DNA of 56,962 nt, from positions 1-56,962 of the forward strand of contig JAHCSU010000554.1 in assembly GCA_023522315.1 (NCBI GenBank), in the 5' to 3' direction. Source of the stretch: Nostoc sp. CCCryo 231-06 (GTDB lineage Bacteria > Cyanobacteriota > Cyanobacteriia > Cyanobacteriales > Nostocaceae). The notes below the pieces were generated by a model. The model saw only the letters and a program-made list of their open reading frames with translations. It was not told the origin of the DNA and did no database searches. The translations under genes were made by a program, and so were the position numbers. Shown here in pieces: positions 17,209 to 25,670 of this stretch; positions within the stretch are counted from its first letter, which is position 1; each line of letters begins with the position of its first letter.

Positions 17209-17868
17209 CTACTGCCATAGTTTACCCAGCGGCGATTGGTTTAGCCAAGTGATAAATAGCGATCGCTCGGCTTCTGGCATATCTTCTAGCTTATAAATCA
17301 CTTGTTTGGTAAAATTAGCGTTGCCAAAATAGCCCTTTCCTAATCGATGCAGTTCTTGTAACAGGATTACTACATGATTTTCTTGCCAATCAGGTATTTT
17401 GGCTGTCGGTAACGGATTAGTAGATACCAAATATTTCACTGCTTCAAGGGTTGATGCTTGGGGAAATTGTTTCTGCTTGAACACTTCCGCAATATCTTTT
17501 TCAAATAATGCAGCTTGCCTAGCACCTAAAAACTCTTCAATGTCGATAGAAACACCCTGCAACAGCAAAATACTGGCTTGGATTAAAATCGCCGTTTTGC
17601 CATGACCACCTGTGTCACTACCCAGTTGCTCTAAACGGATTTTACCCCAAACACTAAAGCGTTCGGGTTCTTCTAGTAAAACACAGGCTTTACCTCGGTG
17701 ATCCGTCAATTCTCTCCATAAGGCTCTAGCTTCTTCTTCTTGACTAGCTTTGAATACGCTAATTAAGCGAAAAGTCTGCCCTTGATAACTGAGAATCGGC
17801 ACTTGCTGATCCTTTTTTGGGTGCTGAATGCTTGATATTTCAACATCCTGCCGTTTGAGAATAAACAT
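17209..17868 (-). CDS. Conserved cyanobacterial hypothetical protein (Npun_F0813-like, from memory)
   Basis: A 219-residue soluble protein beginning MFILKRQDVEISSIQHPKKD. It has a beta-rich first half (GQTFRLISVF; VLLEEPERFSVWGKIRLEQL) and a helical second half (SILLLQGVSIDIEEFLGARQ; LEAVKYLVSTNP). No catalytic motif or membrane segment is visible. I associate this sequence with a cyanobacteria-only family but know of no function. ATG start at 17868. Monocistronic. Confidence 0.7.
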   Translation of the reverse strand: MFILKRQDVEISSIQHPKKDQQVPILSYQGQTFRLISVFKASQEEEARALWRELTDHRGKACVLLEEPERFSVWGKIRLEQLGSDTGGHGKTAILIQASILLLQGVSIDIEEFLGARQAALFEKDIAEVFKQKQFPQASTLEAVKYLVSTNPLPTAKIPDWQENHVVILLQELHRLGKGYFGNANFTKQVIYKLEDMPEAERSLFITWLNQSPLGKLWQ

Positions 17869-18225
17869 GGCACTAGCAAATAACTCCTCACAGGGGCACT
17901 CTTAATATGGAATATATAATGGCATTTGGCAGCATCGCCAAGGCTGAAATTACCTAGCATACTGTGGAAATGAGCCTAGCGATCGCCAGACACTTCCCGA
18001 AGGTAGCCGCCCAGAGGGCGTTGGCGTTAACAGGCAAATAACCCTTTGACAACTCAAAATATCTAAACCAATACTCCATCTGTTTCGTTTTCGGTGTAGA
18101 TTAACTAACTAGCGACTAGCATCTTAGCCTTGCTAGTGGTAAATCTGCAATTTTTGATTGCTTCTTGGTAGGTGAAGACGATATAATAGTGTAGGTGACT
18201 CCTTGAGGAGCCATTAATTTATGTT
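17869..18225. other. Gene-free stretch upstream of tRNA-Arg
   Basis: Bases 17990-18035 contain dispersed Nostoc-type palindromic repeat sequence (GCCGCCCAGAGGGCGTTGGC). A TATAATAG at 18182-18189 could be the -10 box of the tRNA promoter. Confidence 0.45.
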
Positions 18226-18298
18226 GGGCGCGTAGCTCAGTGGATAGAGCCACGGATTTCTAATCCGTTGGTCGCAGGTTCGAACCCTGCCGCGCCCG
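18226..18298 (+). tRNA. tRNA-Arg (anticodon TCT)
   Basis: A cloverleaf with acceptor GGGCGCG/CGCGCCC, the anticodon stem ACGGA/TCCGT around loop TTTCTAA, and the T-arm GCAGGTTCGAACCCTGC; discriminator G at 18298. CCA is not encoded and there is no intron. Confidence 0.95.
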
Positions 18299-18370
18299 TT
18301 TTAACTTAATACGAACCCTAAAGAAGCCTTTTCATGGTAATTTACGAAATAGGCTTAAGAGTTCATATAA

Positions 18371-19024
18371 ATGCACCATACTAAAGATAAGGGTGATCTA
18401 GCAGCTGCTAAAGTGATAGCAGATTTAGTCGAGAAAGAATATTCAGTTTTTGTACCAGTAGTAACTGAACATGCACCCTTTGATTTGATTGCCTACAAAG
18501 ATGGCAAATGTTACAGAATTCAAGCTAAATACAGTTGTGATGGCACACTGAAAAATAAAAGCAATTGGGCAGACAAGAATGGTTGTCATGAGAAAAAGTA
18601 CAAATCTGATGACTTTGATTTCTATGGCCTTTATTTGCCAGATATAAACAAAGTAGTATATCCATCAATCAAGTTTGGCGGTTGCGGTATTAGGACAACG
18701 CCACCTAAATCACCCAATCCTTTTTATTGGTGGGAAGATTTTACAGATTTAACTGAAGTAGCACTTAAGCGAACCTACAAGGAGTTTGGCGTTGACTTAA
18801 CAACTAGAAAGGTTAACCCAGACTCTAGAATTCATACCAGAAAAGTTGAAAGACCATCAAAAGAAGAACTAGGAAAACTAGTTTGGGAAAAACCAACAGC
18901 ACAAATTGGCAGAGATTTTGGCGTGTCTGATAAGGCTGTAGAAAAGTGGTGTAAGGCTTATGGGGTAGAAAAGCCACCTAGAGGATATTGGGTGAAGAAG
19001 GCTTATGAAAAAGTAGAGTCTTGA
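18371..19024 (+). CDS. PD-(D/E)XK endonuclease, group I intron/homing type, with C-terminal HTH
   Basis: A 217-residue protein. The N-terminal 115 residues match the group I intron-associated PD-(D/E)XK endonuclease pattern: TKDKGDLAAAKVIADLVEKE, then FDLIAYKDGKCYRIQAKYS, giving the catalytic D...QxK core. Residues about 165-210 hold a helix-turn-helix (AQIGRDFGVSDKAVEKWCKA) that should read DNA. I-Ssp6803I of the Synechocystis tRNA-fMet intron belongs to this fold. Here the gene begins 72 bp after an intron-less tRNA-Arg. It could be a free-standing homing enzyme or a defence nuclease. It is convergent with the restriction gene and forms part of the accessory region. Confidence 0.75.
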   Translation: MHHTKDKGDLAAAKVIADLVEKEYSVFVPVVTEHAPFDLIAYKDGKCYRIQAKYSCDGTLKNKSNWADKNGCHEKKYKSDDFDFYGLYLPDINKVVYPSIKFGGCGIRTTPPKSPNPFYWWEDFTDLTEVALKRTYKEFGVDLTTRKVNPDSRIHTRKVERPSKEELGKLVWEKPTAQIGRDFGVSDKAVEKWCKAYGVEKPPRGYWVKKAYEKVES

Positions 19025-19072
19025 AAAGAAATCAAAATAGAGTACAGAAGTCTCACTACTTTTACCACAAAA

Positions 19073-19864
19073 TCAAAATAAACTAGTTTGTATAGAGTTA
19101 TCTAGTTCAACTTTTCCTCTTTTGGATACATAATCAATTAATTTAACCCAATCAATTTGATTGTTTTTCATAAAATTGAGTATAAAGTCTTGAGTCATTT
19201 CATTAACTTTTGCAGAATATGCAGATTTAAATTTTTCATCTCTCTCTTTTGCTTTTTCATCAATTGGCACAATTATTTCTTGATAAAGATTATCATCATT
19301 AGATATAAAGTACCAAAAATCCTGACCAGCATATTTATAATAAACTTTATCAATATCTATATTAGTTTTTAAATGTACAGTTTCTCTTCCATACATGCAA
19401 CCATTTACTGCAATAATTTCACTGATAATACCTTTTCGTCTTAAATTTTGTTTTGCGATTTTAAAATTATTTCTCATAGCTGTTATCTGGTCAGAATTAG
19501 CCCAGCTAGTTCCAGATTTAATTCCTACTATATAATAAATCCCATCTTTTTCAAATTCTAAGTCTACACTTTTAAAACTAGATTTGAAACCATTATGTAA
19601 AGTTTGAGATATATAGATAGCAAATCCTTCTAGTAAATTGCCAAACATTGTTTCTTCTTGTGAAGATAGAAAAGCATCGACAATACTTTTTACTAAATCT
19701 CCAGCTAATTCAATATTTTTAGCTTTAAATAAATAAGGATTTTTCCGCTTCAAAACATCTTTTAAACGTAATTTATTTAGGCTATTAAGTCTATTGTTAT
19801 AAAAGGGAGTAACAACTTCCTCTGAAAGATAATCATAGTAATTGTGGTAAAGAGAATTATTCAT
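19073..19864 (-). CDS. Type II restriction endonuclease, PmeII-like
   Basis: A 263-residue protein with blocks I associate with PmeII-type restriction enzymes: NPYLFKAKNIELAGDLVKSI, EETMFGNLLEGFAIYIS, the PD-(D/E)XK-like core VDLEFEKDGIYYIVGIKSGT (D, E, then I-K), and AVNGCMYGRE. It is AT-rich compared with the housekeeping genes. It overlaps the methyltransferase gene by four bases (ATGA), typical of a coupled restriction-modification pair in which the protecting enzyme is made first. The recognition site cannot be deduced. Confidence 0.8.
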   Translation of the reverse strand: MNNSLYHNYYDYLSEEVVTPFYNNRLNSLNKLRLKDVLKRKNPYLFKAKNIELAGDLVKSIVDAFLSSQEETMFGNLLEGFAIYISQTLHNGFKSSFKSVDLEFEKDGIYYIVGIKSGTSWANSDQITAMRNNFKIAKQNLRRKGIISEIIAVNGCMYGRETVHLKTNIDIDKVYYKYAGQDFWYFISNDDNLYQEIIVPIDEKAKERDEKFKSAYSAKVNEMTQDFILNFMKNNQIDWVKLIDYVSKRGKVELDNSIQTSLF

Positions 19865-20766
19865 AGTAATTTCAGTTGGGTAGCACTCTTATTGACAGCA
19901 TTTACCTCTGTTATTGCTAAATCATAGTAATCTGATTTTATTTCTATACCAATATATTCTCTATTTAGTTCTGTTGCAACTACACACGTAGTACCAGACC
20001 CAACAAACGGATCAAGCACTAAATCCCCTTCTTTAGTAAATAATTTTATGAACCATGAAGGAAGTTCTTTAGGAAAAGCAGCACTGTGACTCTTGTTGTT
20101 ACATTCTGTTGCTAGATGTAAAACATTTGTGGGATATACCAAATCACGACCTACCCAATTTGCAACTTTTTTACCAAAAGGACTACCAACTTTTGAGTTA
20201 TCCCGCCTTTTATCTGTTTCACTCAAGTTTTTCAGTCGTGACTTAGCCCAATCACCCATTGGAACCATTACTGACTCTTGGTACATATTAAATTTTTTTT
20301 GCTTATTCAACTGTAAACATCTCTCCCAAGAATCACGAAAACGATTTGACCATTTACCAGGAAAACAATTTTTCTTATGCCACATAAATTCTTCTGTCCA
20401 TAACCAACCTTGTTTTTTCATCTCCAGTATGAGTTCTAAAACATACGTGTGGCGTTCGCTATTAACTACTCTTTCTTTGATGTTTAATATAAATGTTCCA
20501 TCATCCTTTAAAACTCGTTTCAATTCCTGAGATATAGGTAAAAACCACTCCACATATTTATCAGGATGAACCCCTCCATACGTATTTTTTCTACTATCAG
20601 CATATGGAGGCGAGGTGACAATAAGATCAACAATATTAGGAGGCATAGTTCGTAGATTATCCAAACAGTCGCCAAGGATAATTTTATTGCGCCACTCGTC
20701 TAAATTCGGAGCAGATTGATTCTGGTCTGAAAGTGTGGATATCTCTGAGGAAATACTTAAACTCAT
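19861..20766 (-). CDS. Site-specific DNA methyltransferase of the restriction-modification pair
   Basis: A 301-residue SAM-dependent methyltransferase of the beta type. The catalytic motif VDLIVTSPPYAD (about 46-57) precedes the SAM-binding motif LDPFVGSGTTCVVA near residue 250. TSPPY is found in N4-cytosine and some N6-adenine enzymes, so the modified base is uncertain. KIILGDCLDNLRTMP is the usual motif X/N-terminal block. It is the first gene of the two-gene operon and overlaps the restriction gene by four bases. Confidence 0.9.
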   Translation of the reverse strand: MSLSISSEISTLSDQNQSAPNLDEWRNKIILGDCLDNLRTMPPNIVDLIVTSPPYADSRKNTYGGVHPDKYVEWFLPISQELKRVLKDDGTFILNIKERVVNSERHTYVLELILEMKKQGWLWTEEFMWHKKNCFPGKWSNRFRDSWERCLQLNKQKKFNMYQESVMVPMGDWAKSRLKNLSETDKRRDNSKVGSPFGKKVANWVGRDLVYPTNVLHLATECNNKSHSAAFPKELPSWFIKLFTKEGDLVLDPFVGSGTTCVVATELNREYIGIEIKSDYYDLAITEVNAVNKSATQLKLL

Positions 20767-20922
20767 TTTTCAGTACATACAAAATTATAGAAACTTATTA
20801 ATAGCATTATTTTGGGACTCGGTACATTAAAACAAGGCTGTAAAGTTTTGTAACCTGCCAAAGTTATGAGTACCTCTCAAGCTCGTGAATAAAAATTTTA
20901 ATCTTTACTAACTTAAAAATAT

Positions 20923-20968
20923 CGTGACGAGGATTCTACTTATAATCTCAACTTTACCAAGTGTATGC
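20923..20968 (-). repeat. Decayed copy of the 3' part of tRNA-Thr (putative attachment site)
   Basis: CGTGACGAGGATT (20923-20935) is identical to the tRNA-Thr 3' end at 22382-22394. The next 33 bases align without gaps to 22395-22427 at about 23 of 33 positions. It lies just beyond the stop of the integrase gene, where the distal att site of an element inserted in that tRNA would be. Confidence 0.7.
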
Positions 20969-20989
20969 AATTTCTGAACATTGAATATA

Positions 20990-22156
20990 CTAAAGCGGTT
21001 TAAGTTGCTCTAAAAGTTTAGTATCAAGATATTTTTGTTCTATAACATCCACCGAATTATCACACCATTTTGCAACTACGGCAGTAGGAACACCTTTAGC
21101 AATTTGCTCAGATATGAAAGTATCACGACACGAATATGGTGTGGTTTTACGTTCTACTAATGGGTCTACAATTTTATCCCAAGCTCGACGTGAAAAGTTT
21201 CTGTAATGTATTGATACTCCTTCTGGTGATGGAAATATTAAAGATTCAGGCTCAAGATGTTCTGGTTTGATTTCTAAAATTAATTCTTGTAGTCGTTGGT
21301 TACAGTTAAAAACACGCTTTTTATTGTTCTTAGAGCCATTAACCCTCACCCTTTCACCATTTCCCACCTGAACTAATGCGCTGTCAAAAGTAATTTGAGA
21401 ACAATCAAGCGTAATATGCTTCCATTGCAGACCGATAGCTTCTGATGGTCGGCATCCTGTTAAAAACAAAAACTCCACAAATGATGAGTAATGACTGTAG
21501 CCTATACCTTTAGATGATTTGTGATTTTTAAAAGCCTGAATTATTTTTTCCTTCTCTTCTTCACTGAAGGCGTTAGGTTGTGAATTATCCTGCCACTTAT
21601 GCTTGGGAAGCTTGTTGTACATCCCTTCAAAAGGATTAAAAGTTACTAAACCATATTTCATTCCCCATTTACAAGCTGCTGAAAGATACATGAGTACATC
21701 TTTGGCTTGTGAGTTAGTTGTTTGTTGCAACAATGCAAGTCTGATTTTTATACCCTCATCCAAATCTTGATATGGACAGCGTTTAATATGTTTTTCTAGT
21801 ACAGCTAGTTTATCCAGTGTTCTAGGTTTTAGAGATTGGCGCTTGTAATTAATGTACCTATCCCATAGGTCTGAAATTGTTAATACCTTCTGCTGTTCGC
21901 CAGGAGTAACTATAGATAAATGTCTGTGTGGCTTGTACTTAGCCAGTGTTTCATCGAAGCTACCAGATAAGATGTCTAACTCTATCTGATGTGCTTTTTG
22001 TTCTGCTAGCTGACGATTTGCTGGTGTATCAGCTAAATTCAGGGTCAGATACTTTTGTGTACCTTCGTAAAGTTGTCTTGGCAGTCTTAGACGTAATCGA
22101 CTTTGAAATGATTCAACACTTACTGTTCCTTTAGATGCCTTTTGTGTTCTGTCCAC
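20990..22156 (-). CDS. Tyrosine recombinase/integrase
   Basis: A 388-residue phage-type integrase. It has an N-terminal arm-binding-like region, a SAM-like core-binding domain (about 92-185) and a catalytic domain (about 195-380). The catalytic residues visible are Arg236 (TGCRPSEAIGLQW), Lys in SKNNKKR near 279, Arg344 in TPYSCRDTFIS, Trp364, and the nucleophile Tyr376 in IEQKYLD. The usual histidines before and after Arg344 are Tyr341 and Asp345, an unusual box that may reduce activity. GTG start. It lies between tRNA-Thr and a decayed copy of that tRNA's 3' part, with iterons upstream. Confidence 0.9.
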   Translation of the reverse strand: MDRTQKASKGTVSVESFQSRLRLRLPRQLYEGTQKYLTLNLADTPANRQLAEQKAHQIELDILSGSFDETLAKYKPHRHLSIVTPGEQQKVLTISDLWDRYINYKRQSLKPRTLDKLAVLEKHIKRCPYQDLDEGIKIRLALLQQTTNSQAKDVLMYLSAACKWGMKYGLVTFNPFEGMYNKLPKHKWQDNSQPNAFSEEEKEKIIQAFKNHKSSKGIGYSHYSSFVEFLFLTGCRPSEAIGLQWKHITLDCSQITFDSALVQVGNGERVRVNGSKNNKKRVFNCNQRLQELILEIKPEHLEPESLIFPSPEGVSIHYRNFSRRAWDKIVDPLVERKTTPYSCRDTFISEQIAKGVPTAVVAKWCDNSVDVIEQKYLDTKLLEQLKPL

Positions 22157-22160
22157 TGGC

Positions 22161-22273
22161 TTTGACTATTAAAATAATTTGCTCTATAAAAATCATAGTC
22201 AAATCATAGTCAAAAAACAAGTTGATAGCCAAAATTCTGTGCTGATAGCCAAATCATAGTCAAAATCATAGTC
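22161..22273. promoter_or_regulatory. Iterons upstream of the integrase (AATCATAGTC repeats)
   Basis: AATCATAGTC occurs at 22191, 22202, 22252 and 22264. TGATAGCCAAA occurs twice between the pairs (from 22223 and 22243). TTTGACTATT at 22161 is a partial inverse. The array lies between the integrase start and tRNA-Thr, where arm-type integrase or excisionase sites and the int promoter are expected. Confidence 0.65.
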
Positions 22274-22377
22274 AGAATAGTCACAAATACAAGTAAAAAA
22301 CTTAGCATTTCAACATCTTAATTCCTTTAGAAGCCTGAAACCCTTGATTTTACGTTGATTATTGTATAAATTTAAAA

Positions 22378-22449
22378 AGCCCGTGACGAGGATTGAACTC
22401 GTGACCTCACCCTTACCAAGGGTGTGCTCTACCACTGAGCCACACGGGC
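22378..22449 (-). tRNA. tRNA-Thr (anticodon GGT)
   Basis: Acceptor GCCCGTG/CACGGGC, anticodon stem CACCC/GGGTG around loop TTGGTAA, T-arm CGAGTTCAATCCTCG. Its 3' end faces the integrase, the usual target for tyrosine recombinases. Confidence 0.95.
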
Positions 22450-22539
22450 GAAATATGATTTCGATTTTTCAGCTAGAAGTTACAATGCTGGGAGCTTTGC
22501 TCTTTACCCAGTCATTATAACTTATAACTTCGCAAGTGG

Positions 22540-22622
22540 TGGGCCGGGCTGGATTTGAACCAGCGTAGGCGCTAGCCAACGGATTTACAGTCCGTCTCCA
22601 TTAACCACTCGGACACCGACCC
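22540..22622 (-). tRNA. tRNA-Tyr (anticodon GTA)
   Basis: Acceptor GGGTCGG/CCGGCCC, anticodon region CGGACTGTAAATCCG, long variable arm (GGCTAGCGCC-type) and T-arm GCTGGTTCAAATCCAGC. It lies 90 bp upstream of tRNA-Thr in the same direction; the two may be cotranscribed. Confidence 0.95.
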
Positions 22623-22743
22623 GATTTGTCTCACGATTAAAAATCTTAGCACCATGTTTTATAAATAGCAAGTGCTTAGAAAAAATAACTTGTGGGTAGA
22701 GATCGCAATAAAACTGCGTCTCTACCATCTGGATAAAAACTGG

Positions 22744-23718
22744 TTACAGGCTCATCTCTAGCATTCGTTGCATTGGTCGCAGTGCAGCAAGGCGAATATC
22801 TTCTGACATGGTAATTTCAGGAGTACGATTTTTCATTGCCCAGTAGAGCTTTTCTAAGGTGTTTAATCGCATAAACGGACATTCATTACAAGCGCAATTA
22901 TTCATCGGCGGTGCAGGAATAAAATGCTTGTCAGGAGCTAGTTTTTGCATTTGGTGAATGATTCCCGGCTCCGTAGCAACAATAAATTCTTTGGTGGGGC
23001 TGTTTTGACAATAGTTGAGTAAAGCTGCCGTGGAGCCGATAAAGCTGGCGTGGCGCAATACACTACTTTCACATTCTGGGTGTGCGATCGCCTCTGCTTC
23101 GGGGTGGGCAATTTTTAACTGGACAATTTTCTTTTCCGAGAAGGTTTCATGGACAACACAGCTACCTTGCCATAGCACCAAATCTCGTCCCGTCTGTTCC
23201 ATGACATACCGCCCCAAATTCCGATCTGGGGCAAAAATAATCGGCTGTTCTTTCGGTATCTGCTGCACAATTTTCACAGCGTTGGAGCTAGTACAAATAA
23301 TATCGCTCATCGCCTTGATATCAGCAGAACAGTTGATGTAAGACACCACCAAATGATCTGGATGCGCTGCTTTAAAAGCTGCAAACTCATCTGGTGGACA
23401 ACTGTCTGCTAAAGAACAACCAGCATTCAAATCTGGTAAAAGTACTAATTTATCGGGATTAAGTATCTTTGCTGTTTCTGCCATGAAGTGAACACCAGCA
23501 AAGACAATTACATCCGCATTGGTTTTTTCGGCGGCTTTGGCTAGTTGTAATGAATCCCCAATAAAGTCTGCAATATCCTGAATATCTGGCTCTTGATAAT
23601 AATGCGCCAGGATAACAGCGTTGAGTTCTTTTTTGAGACTCTGAATAGCGGCAAATAAATCTAGTGGTAGTTCACCCAGTTGGGTGTTTTCTCGTTGAGC
23701 TAGTGCAGTGGTAAACAC
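22744..23718 (-). CDS. nadA: Quinolinate synthase
   Basis: A 324-residue [4Fe-4S] enzyme that condenses iminoaspartate with dihydroxyacetone phosphate to quinolinate in de novo NAD synthesis. Diagnostic blocks are [51 protein letters not shown] (a cluster Cys), [17 protein letters not shown] and [15 protein letters not shown] (a cluster Cys). GTG start at 23718. Length normal for the cyanobacterial type. Monocistronic, divergent from the phosphoesterase gene. Confidence 0.95.
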   Translation of the reverse strand: MFTTALAQRENTQLGELPLDLFAAIQSLKKELNAVILAHYYQEPDIQDIADFIGDSLQLAKAAEKTNADVIVFAGVHFMAETAKILNPDKLVLLPDLNAGCSLADSCPPDEFAAFKAAHPDHLVVSYINCSADIKAMSDIICTSSNAVKIVQQIPKEQPIIFAPDRNLGRYVMEQTGRDLVLWQGSCVVHETFSEKKIVQLKIAHPEAEAIAHPECESSVLRHASFIGSTAALLNYCQNSPTKEFIVATEPGIIHQMQKLAPDKHFIPAPPMNNCACNECPFMRLNTLEKLYWAMKNRTPEITMSEDIRLAALRPMQRMLEMSL

Positions 23719-23867
23719 AGTTTAAGGGTGCTTTATGTTGCAAATGTATGTCCTGTGGATTCAATTATAGTAGTTTTTACCAAAAATAGTGGGCGGTTGA
23801 TATTTTGGGGTTGTGTCCAAATCGGGCTGAGTTTCATATCCTGGAGATAGACGGCAAGGAAAGTGGC

Positions 23868-24788
23868 ATGACCAGTCAGAAAACTCAATCGATAAACCTC
23901 AAAATTGCTGTAGTTGGAGATATTCACGACCAATGGGAAGTGGAAGATGGCGTTGCACTCAAGCATTTGGGTGTTGACTTAGTGCTGTTTGTCGGGGATT
24001 TTGGCAATGAATCGGTGGAAGTGGTCAGAGCGATCGCCTCTCTCGATATTCCCAAAGCAGCCGTAATGGGCAACCACGATGCCTGGTACACCGCCACCGA
24101 ATGGGGACGCAAAAAGGCTCCTTATGACCGCTCTAAGGAAGACTGGGTACAGGAACAACTCGATTTATTAGGTTCGTCCCATGTCGGTTACGGTAAGCTG
24201 GATTTTCCCGCTTGGAATTTAACTGTAGTGGGGGGTCGTCCCTTTACCTGGGGTGGCCCAGAGTGGAAATTCGCGGAAATCTGTAAAGAACGTTACGGTG
24301 TGACGAGTTTGGAAGAATCCGCCGATCGCATCGTGAAAGCTGTTAAAAGCGCCGCTTACGAGACAATTATATTTTTGGGTCACAATGGGCCTAGTGGGTT
24401 AGGCGATCGCCCCGAAGACCCTTGCGGCAAAGACTGGCATCCAATTGGTGGAGACTTTGGCGATCCAGATTTGGGCGAGGCGATTTCTCAAGCCTTAACT
24501 GCTGGTAAAACCATTCCTCTGGTGACATTTGGTCACATGCACCGAGATTTACGCCATACCAAGAAGGTGCAGCGCAAGCCCATCTTTAGAAGTCCAGAGG
24601 GGACAATTTACTTAAATGCGGCTAGTGTCCCCAGGATTGTGGAAGATGGTGGCGAGAAGTTGCGTAACTTTTCCATTGTTTCCCTAGAGGCGGGTGTGGT
24701 TTCGCAAGTTTCCCTAGTTTGGGTGGGCAATGACTTTCAGGTTGCTAAGGAGGAAATTTTGTATGAGCGATCGCATCTCCTGTCGTAG
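23868..24788 (+). CDS. TIGR04168-type metallophosphoesterase
   Basis: A 306-residue calcineurin-like phosphoesterase. Metal-binding motifs in order are AVVGDIHDQWE, VGDFGNE, MGNHDAWY, FLGHNGPSGLGD and FGHMHRDLRH. The arrangement matches a subfamily seen mainly in cyanobacteria and plants; the substrate is not known to me. The first ATG with a purine-rich upstream site (GGAAAG) is at 23868; the longer frame from the TTG at 23805 adds 21 non-conserved-looking residues. Confidence 0.85.
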   Translation: MTSQKTQSINLKIAVVGDIHDQWEVEDGVALKHLGVDLVLFVGDFGNESVEVVRAIASLDIPKAAVMGNHDAWYTATEWGRKKAPYDRSKEDWVQEQLDLLGSSHVGYGKLDFPAWNLTVVGGRPFTWGGPEWKFAEICKERYGVTSLEESADRIVKAVKSAAYETIIFLGHNGPSGLGDRPEDPCGKDWHPIGGDFGDPDLGEAISQALTAGKTIPLVTFGHMHRDLRHTKKVQRKPIFRSPEGTIYLNAASVPRIVEDGGEKLRNFSIVSLEAGVVSQVSLVWVGNDFQVAKEEILYERSHLLS

Positions 24789-24919
24789 ACATTCGCATCC
24801 AGTAGTGCAATCTGCGTAGATGATAGGGTATAGTATTATCTGTCAGCTTTAGTGCTAACCAACAAAAGCGCCTGAATAGGGTCTGAAAGTAGGATATGCA
24901 CAAGTTTGACAGATTTACT

Positions 24920-25004
24920 GGAGAGGTGGCAGAGTGGTCGATTGCGTCCGACTTGAAATCGGATGAGGCTAAAACCTCCGGGAGTTCGAATCTCCCCCTC
25001 TCCG
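24920..25004 (+). tRNA. tRNA-Ser (anticodon TGA)
   Basis: Acceptor GGAGAGG/CCTCTCC, anticodon stem TCCGA/TCGGA around loop CTTGAAA, a long variable arm typical of class II tRNAs and T-arm GGGAGTTCGAATCTCCC. Confidence 0.95.
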
Positions 25005-25048
25005 TTGAGGAATTAAAAATTGAAAATTAAAAATTGAGGGGGATGAGG

Positions 25049-25336
25049 TTAGGTGGAGATAATGATAGCACCAAGAATTTTGGTTAGTTCTTCGGCTTCG
25101 GATTGGAGTTGACTAATTTTTTCTTGAGGTACTATTTCGGAAGCAATAAGCAATCTTAACCAATACCGGGTTTCACGGGATTCTTTTAGTGCAATCATGA
25201 GCTTGCTGATAAAATCTGCTTTGCTTTGAGCAGCTTGTGCTTCTTCTACATTAGCTCCAATCGATGTTCCTGACCTTAACAACTGTTGAGCAAGGGTTCG
25301 TGCTACTCCTGGTTTTTCATCTAAAAACTGGCACAA
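25049..25336 (-). CDS. Four-helix-bundle (23S rRNA IVS-type) protein, N-terminally truncated
   Basis: The sequence matches the four-helix-bundle family first described from rRNA intervening sequences (LLRSGTSIGANVEEAQAAQS; FISKLMIALKESRETRYWLR; SEAEELTKILGAII). The family usually begins about 20-25 residues earlier. The frame does continue upstream as FSVRIVKLC, which matches the family, but a stop precedes it and no ATG is available, only TTG. It is therefore a 5'-truncated gene or uses a poor start. Function unknown. It follows tRNA-Ser on the opposite strand. Confidence 0.7.
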   Translation of the reverse strand: MCQFLDEKPGVARTLAQQLLRSGTSIGANVEEAQAAQSKADFISKLMIALKESRETRYWLRLLIASEIVPQEKISQLQSEAEELTKILGAIIIST

Positions 25337-25670
25337 TTTGACTATACGAACTGAAAAAGTAAAAGTGCGATCGCATTAAATTATGAAATCTCCGCCTACA
25401 ATAGCTCTTATGTTGCAGTTTCACAGCAGATATGTCCTACTTTGCTGACTCTCGACAGTAAGCTGGTGAAAGCAATAGCTGCTTCGTCTTACAATGTTTC
25501 CTCGTTTAATGACTTCGAGGTTCCGCCGTTGGAGTCAATGTAGAAGCGATCGCTTTTCCTTACTATATATTCAACCCCAAAGTATTGGATGAGACTAAAC
25601 ATCTCGATACATCAGGGTTGGGGATGAGGTTCAGACTGTATTACAGCGAAGTAAGAATCGCTTGGAATGA
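25337..25670. other. Gene-free stretch
   Basis: No gene or recognisable RNA. The CAGGGTTGGGG stretch near 25611 and two HIP1-like sites are the only patterns noted. The missing 5' end of the four-helix-bundle gene is not recoverable here. Confidence 0.4.

Noticed and set aside
22191-22273. CRISPR array
   Set aside because: Repeats are only 10 bp and spacing is irregular; no spacers or cas genes. They fit integrase or operator sites better.
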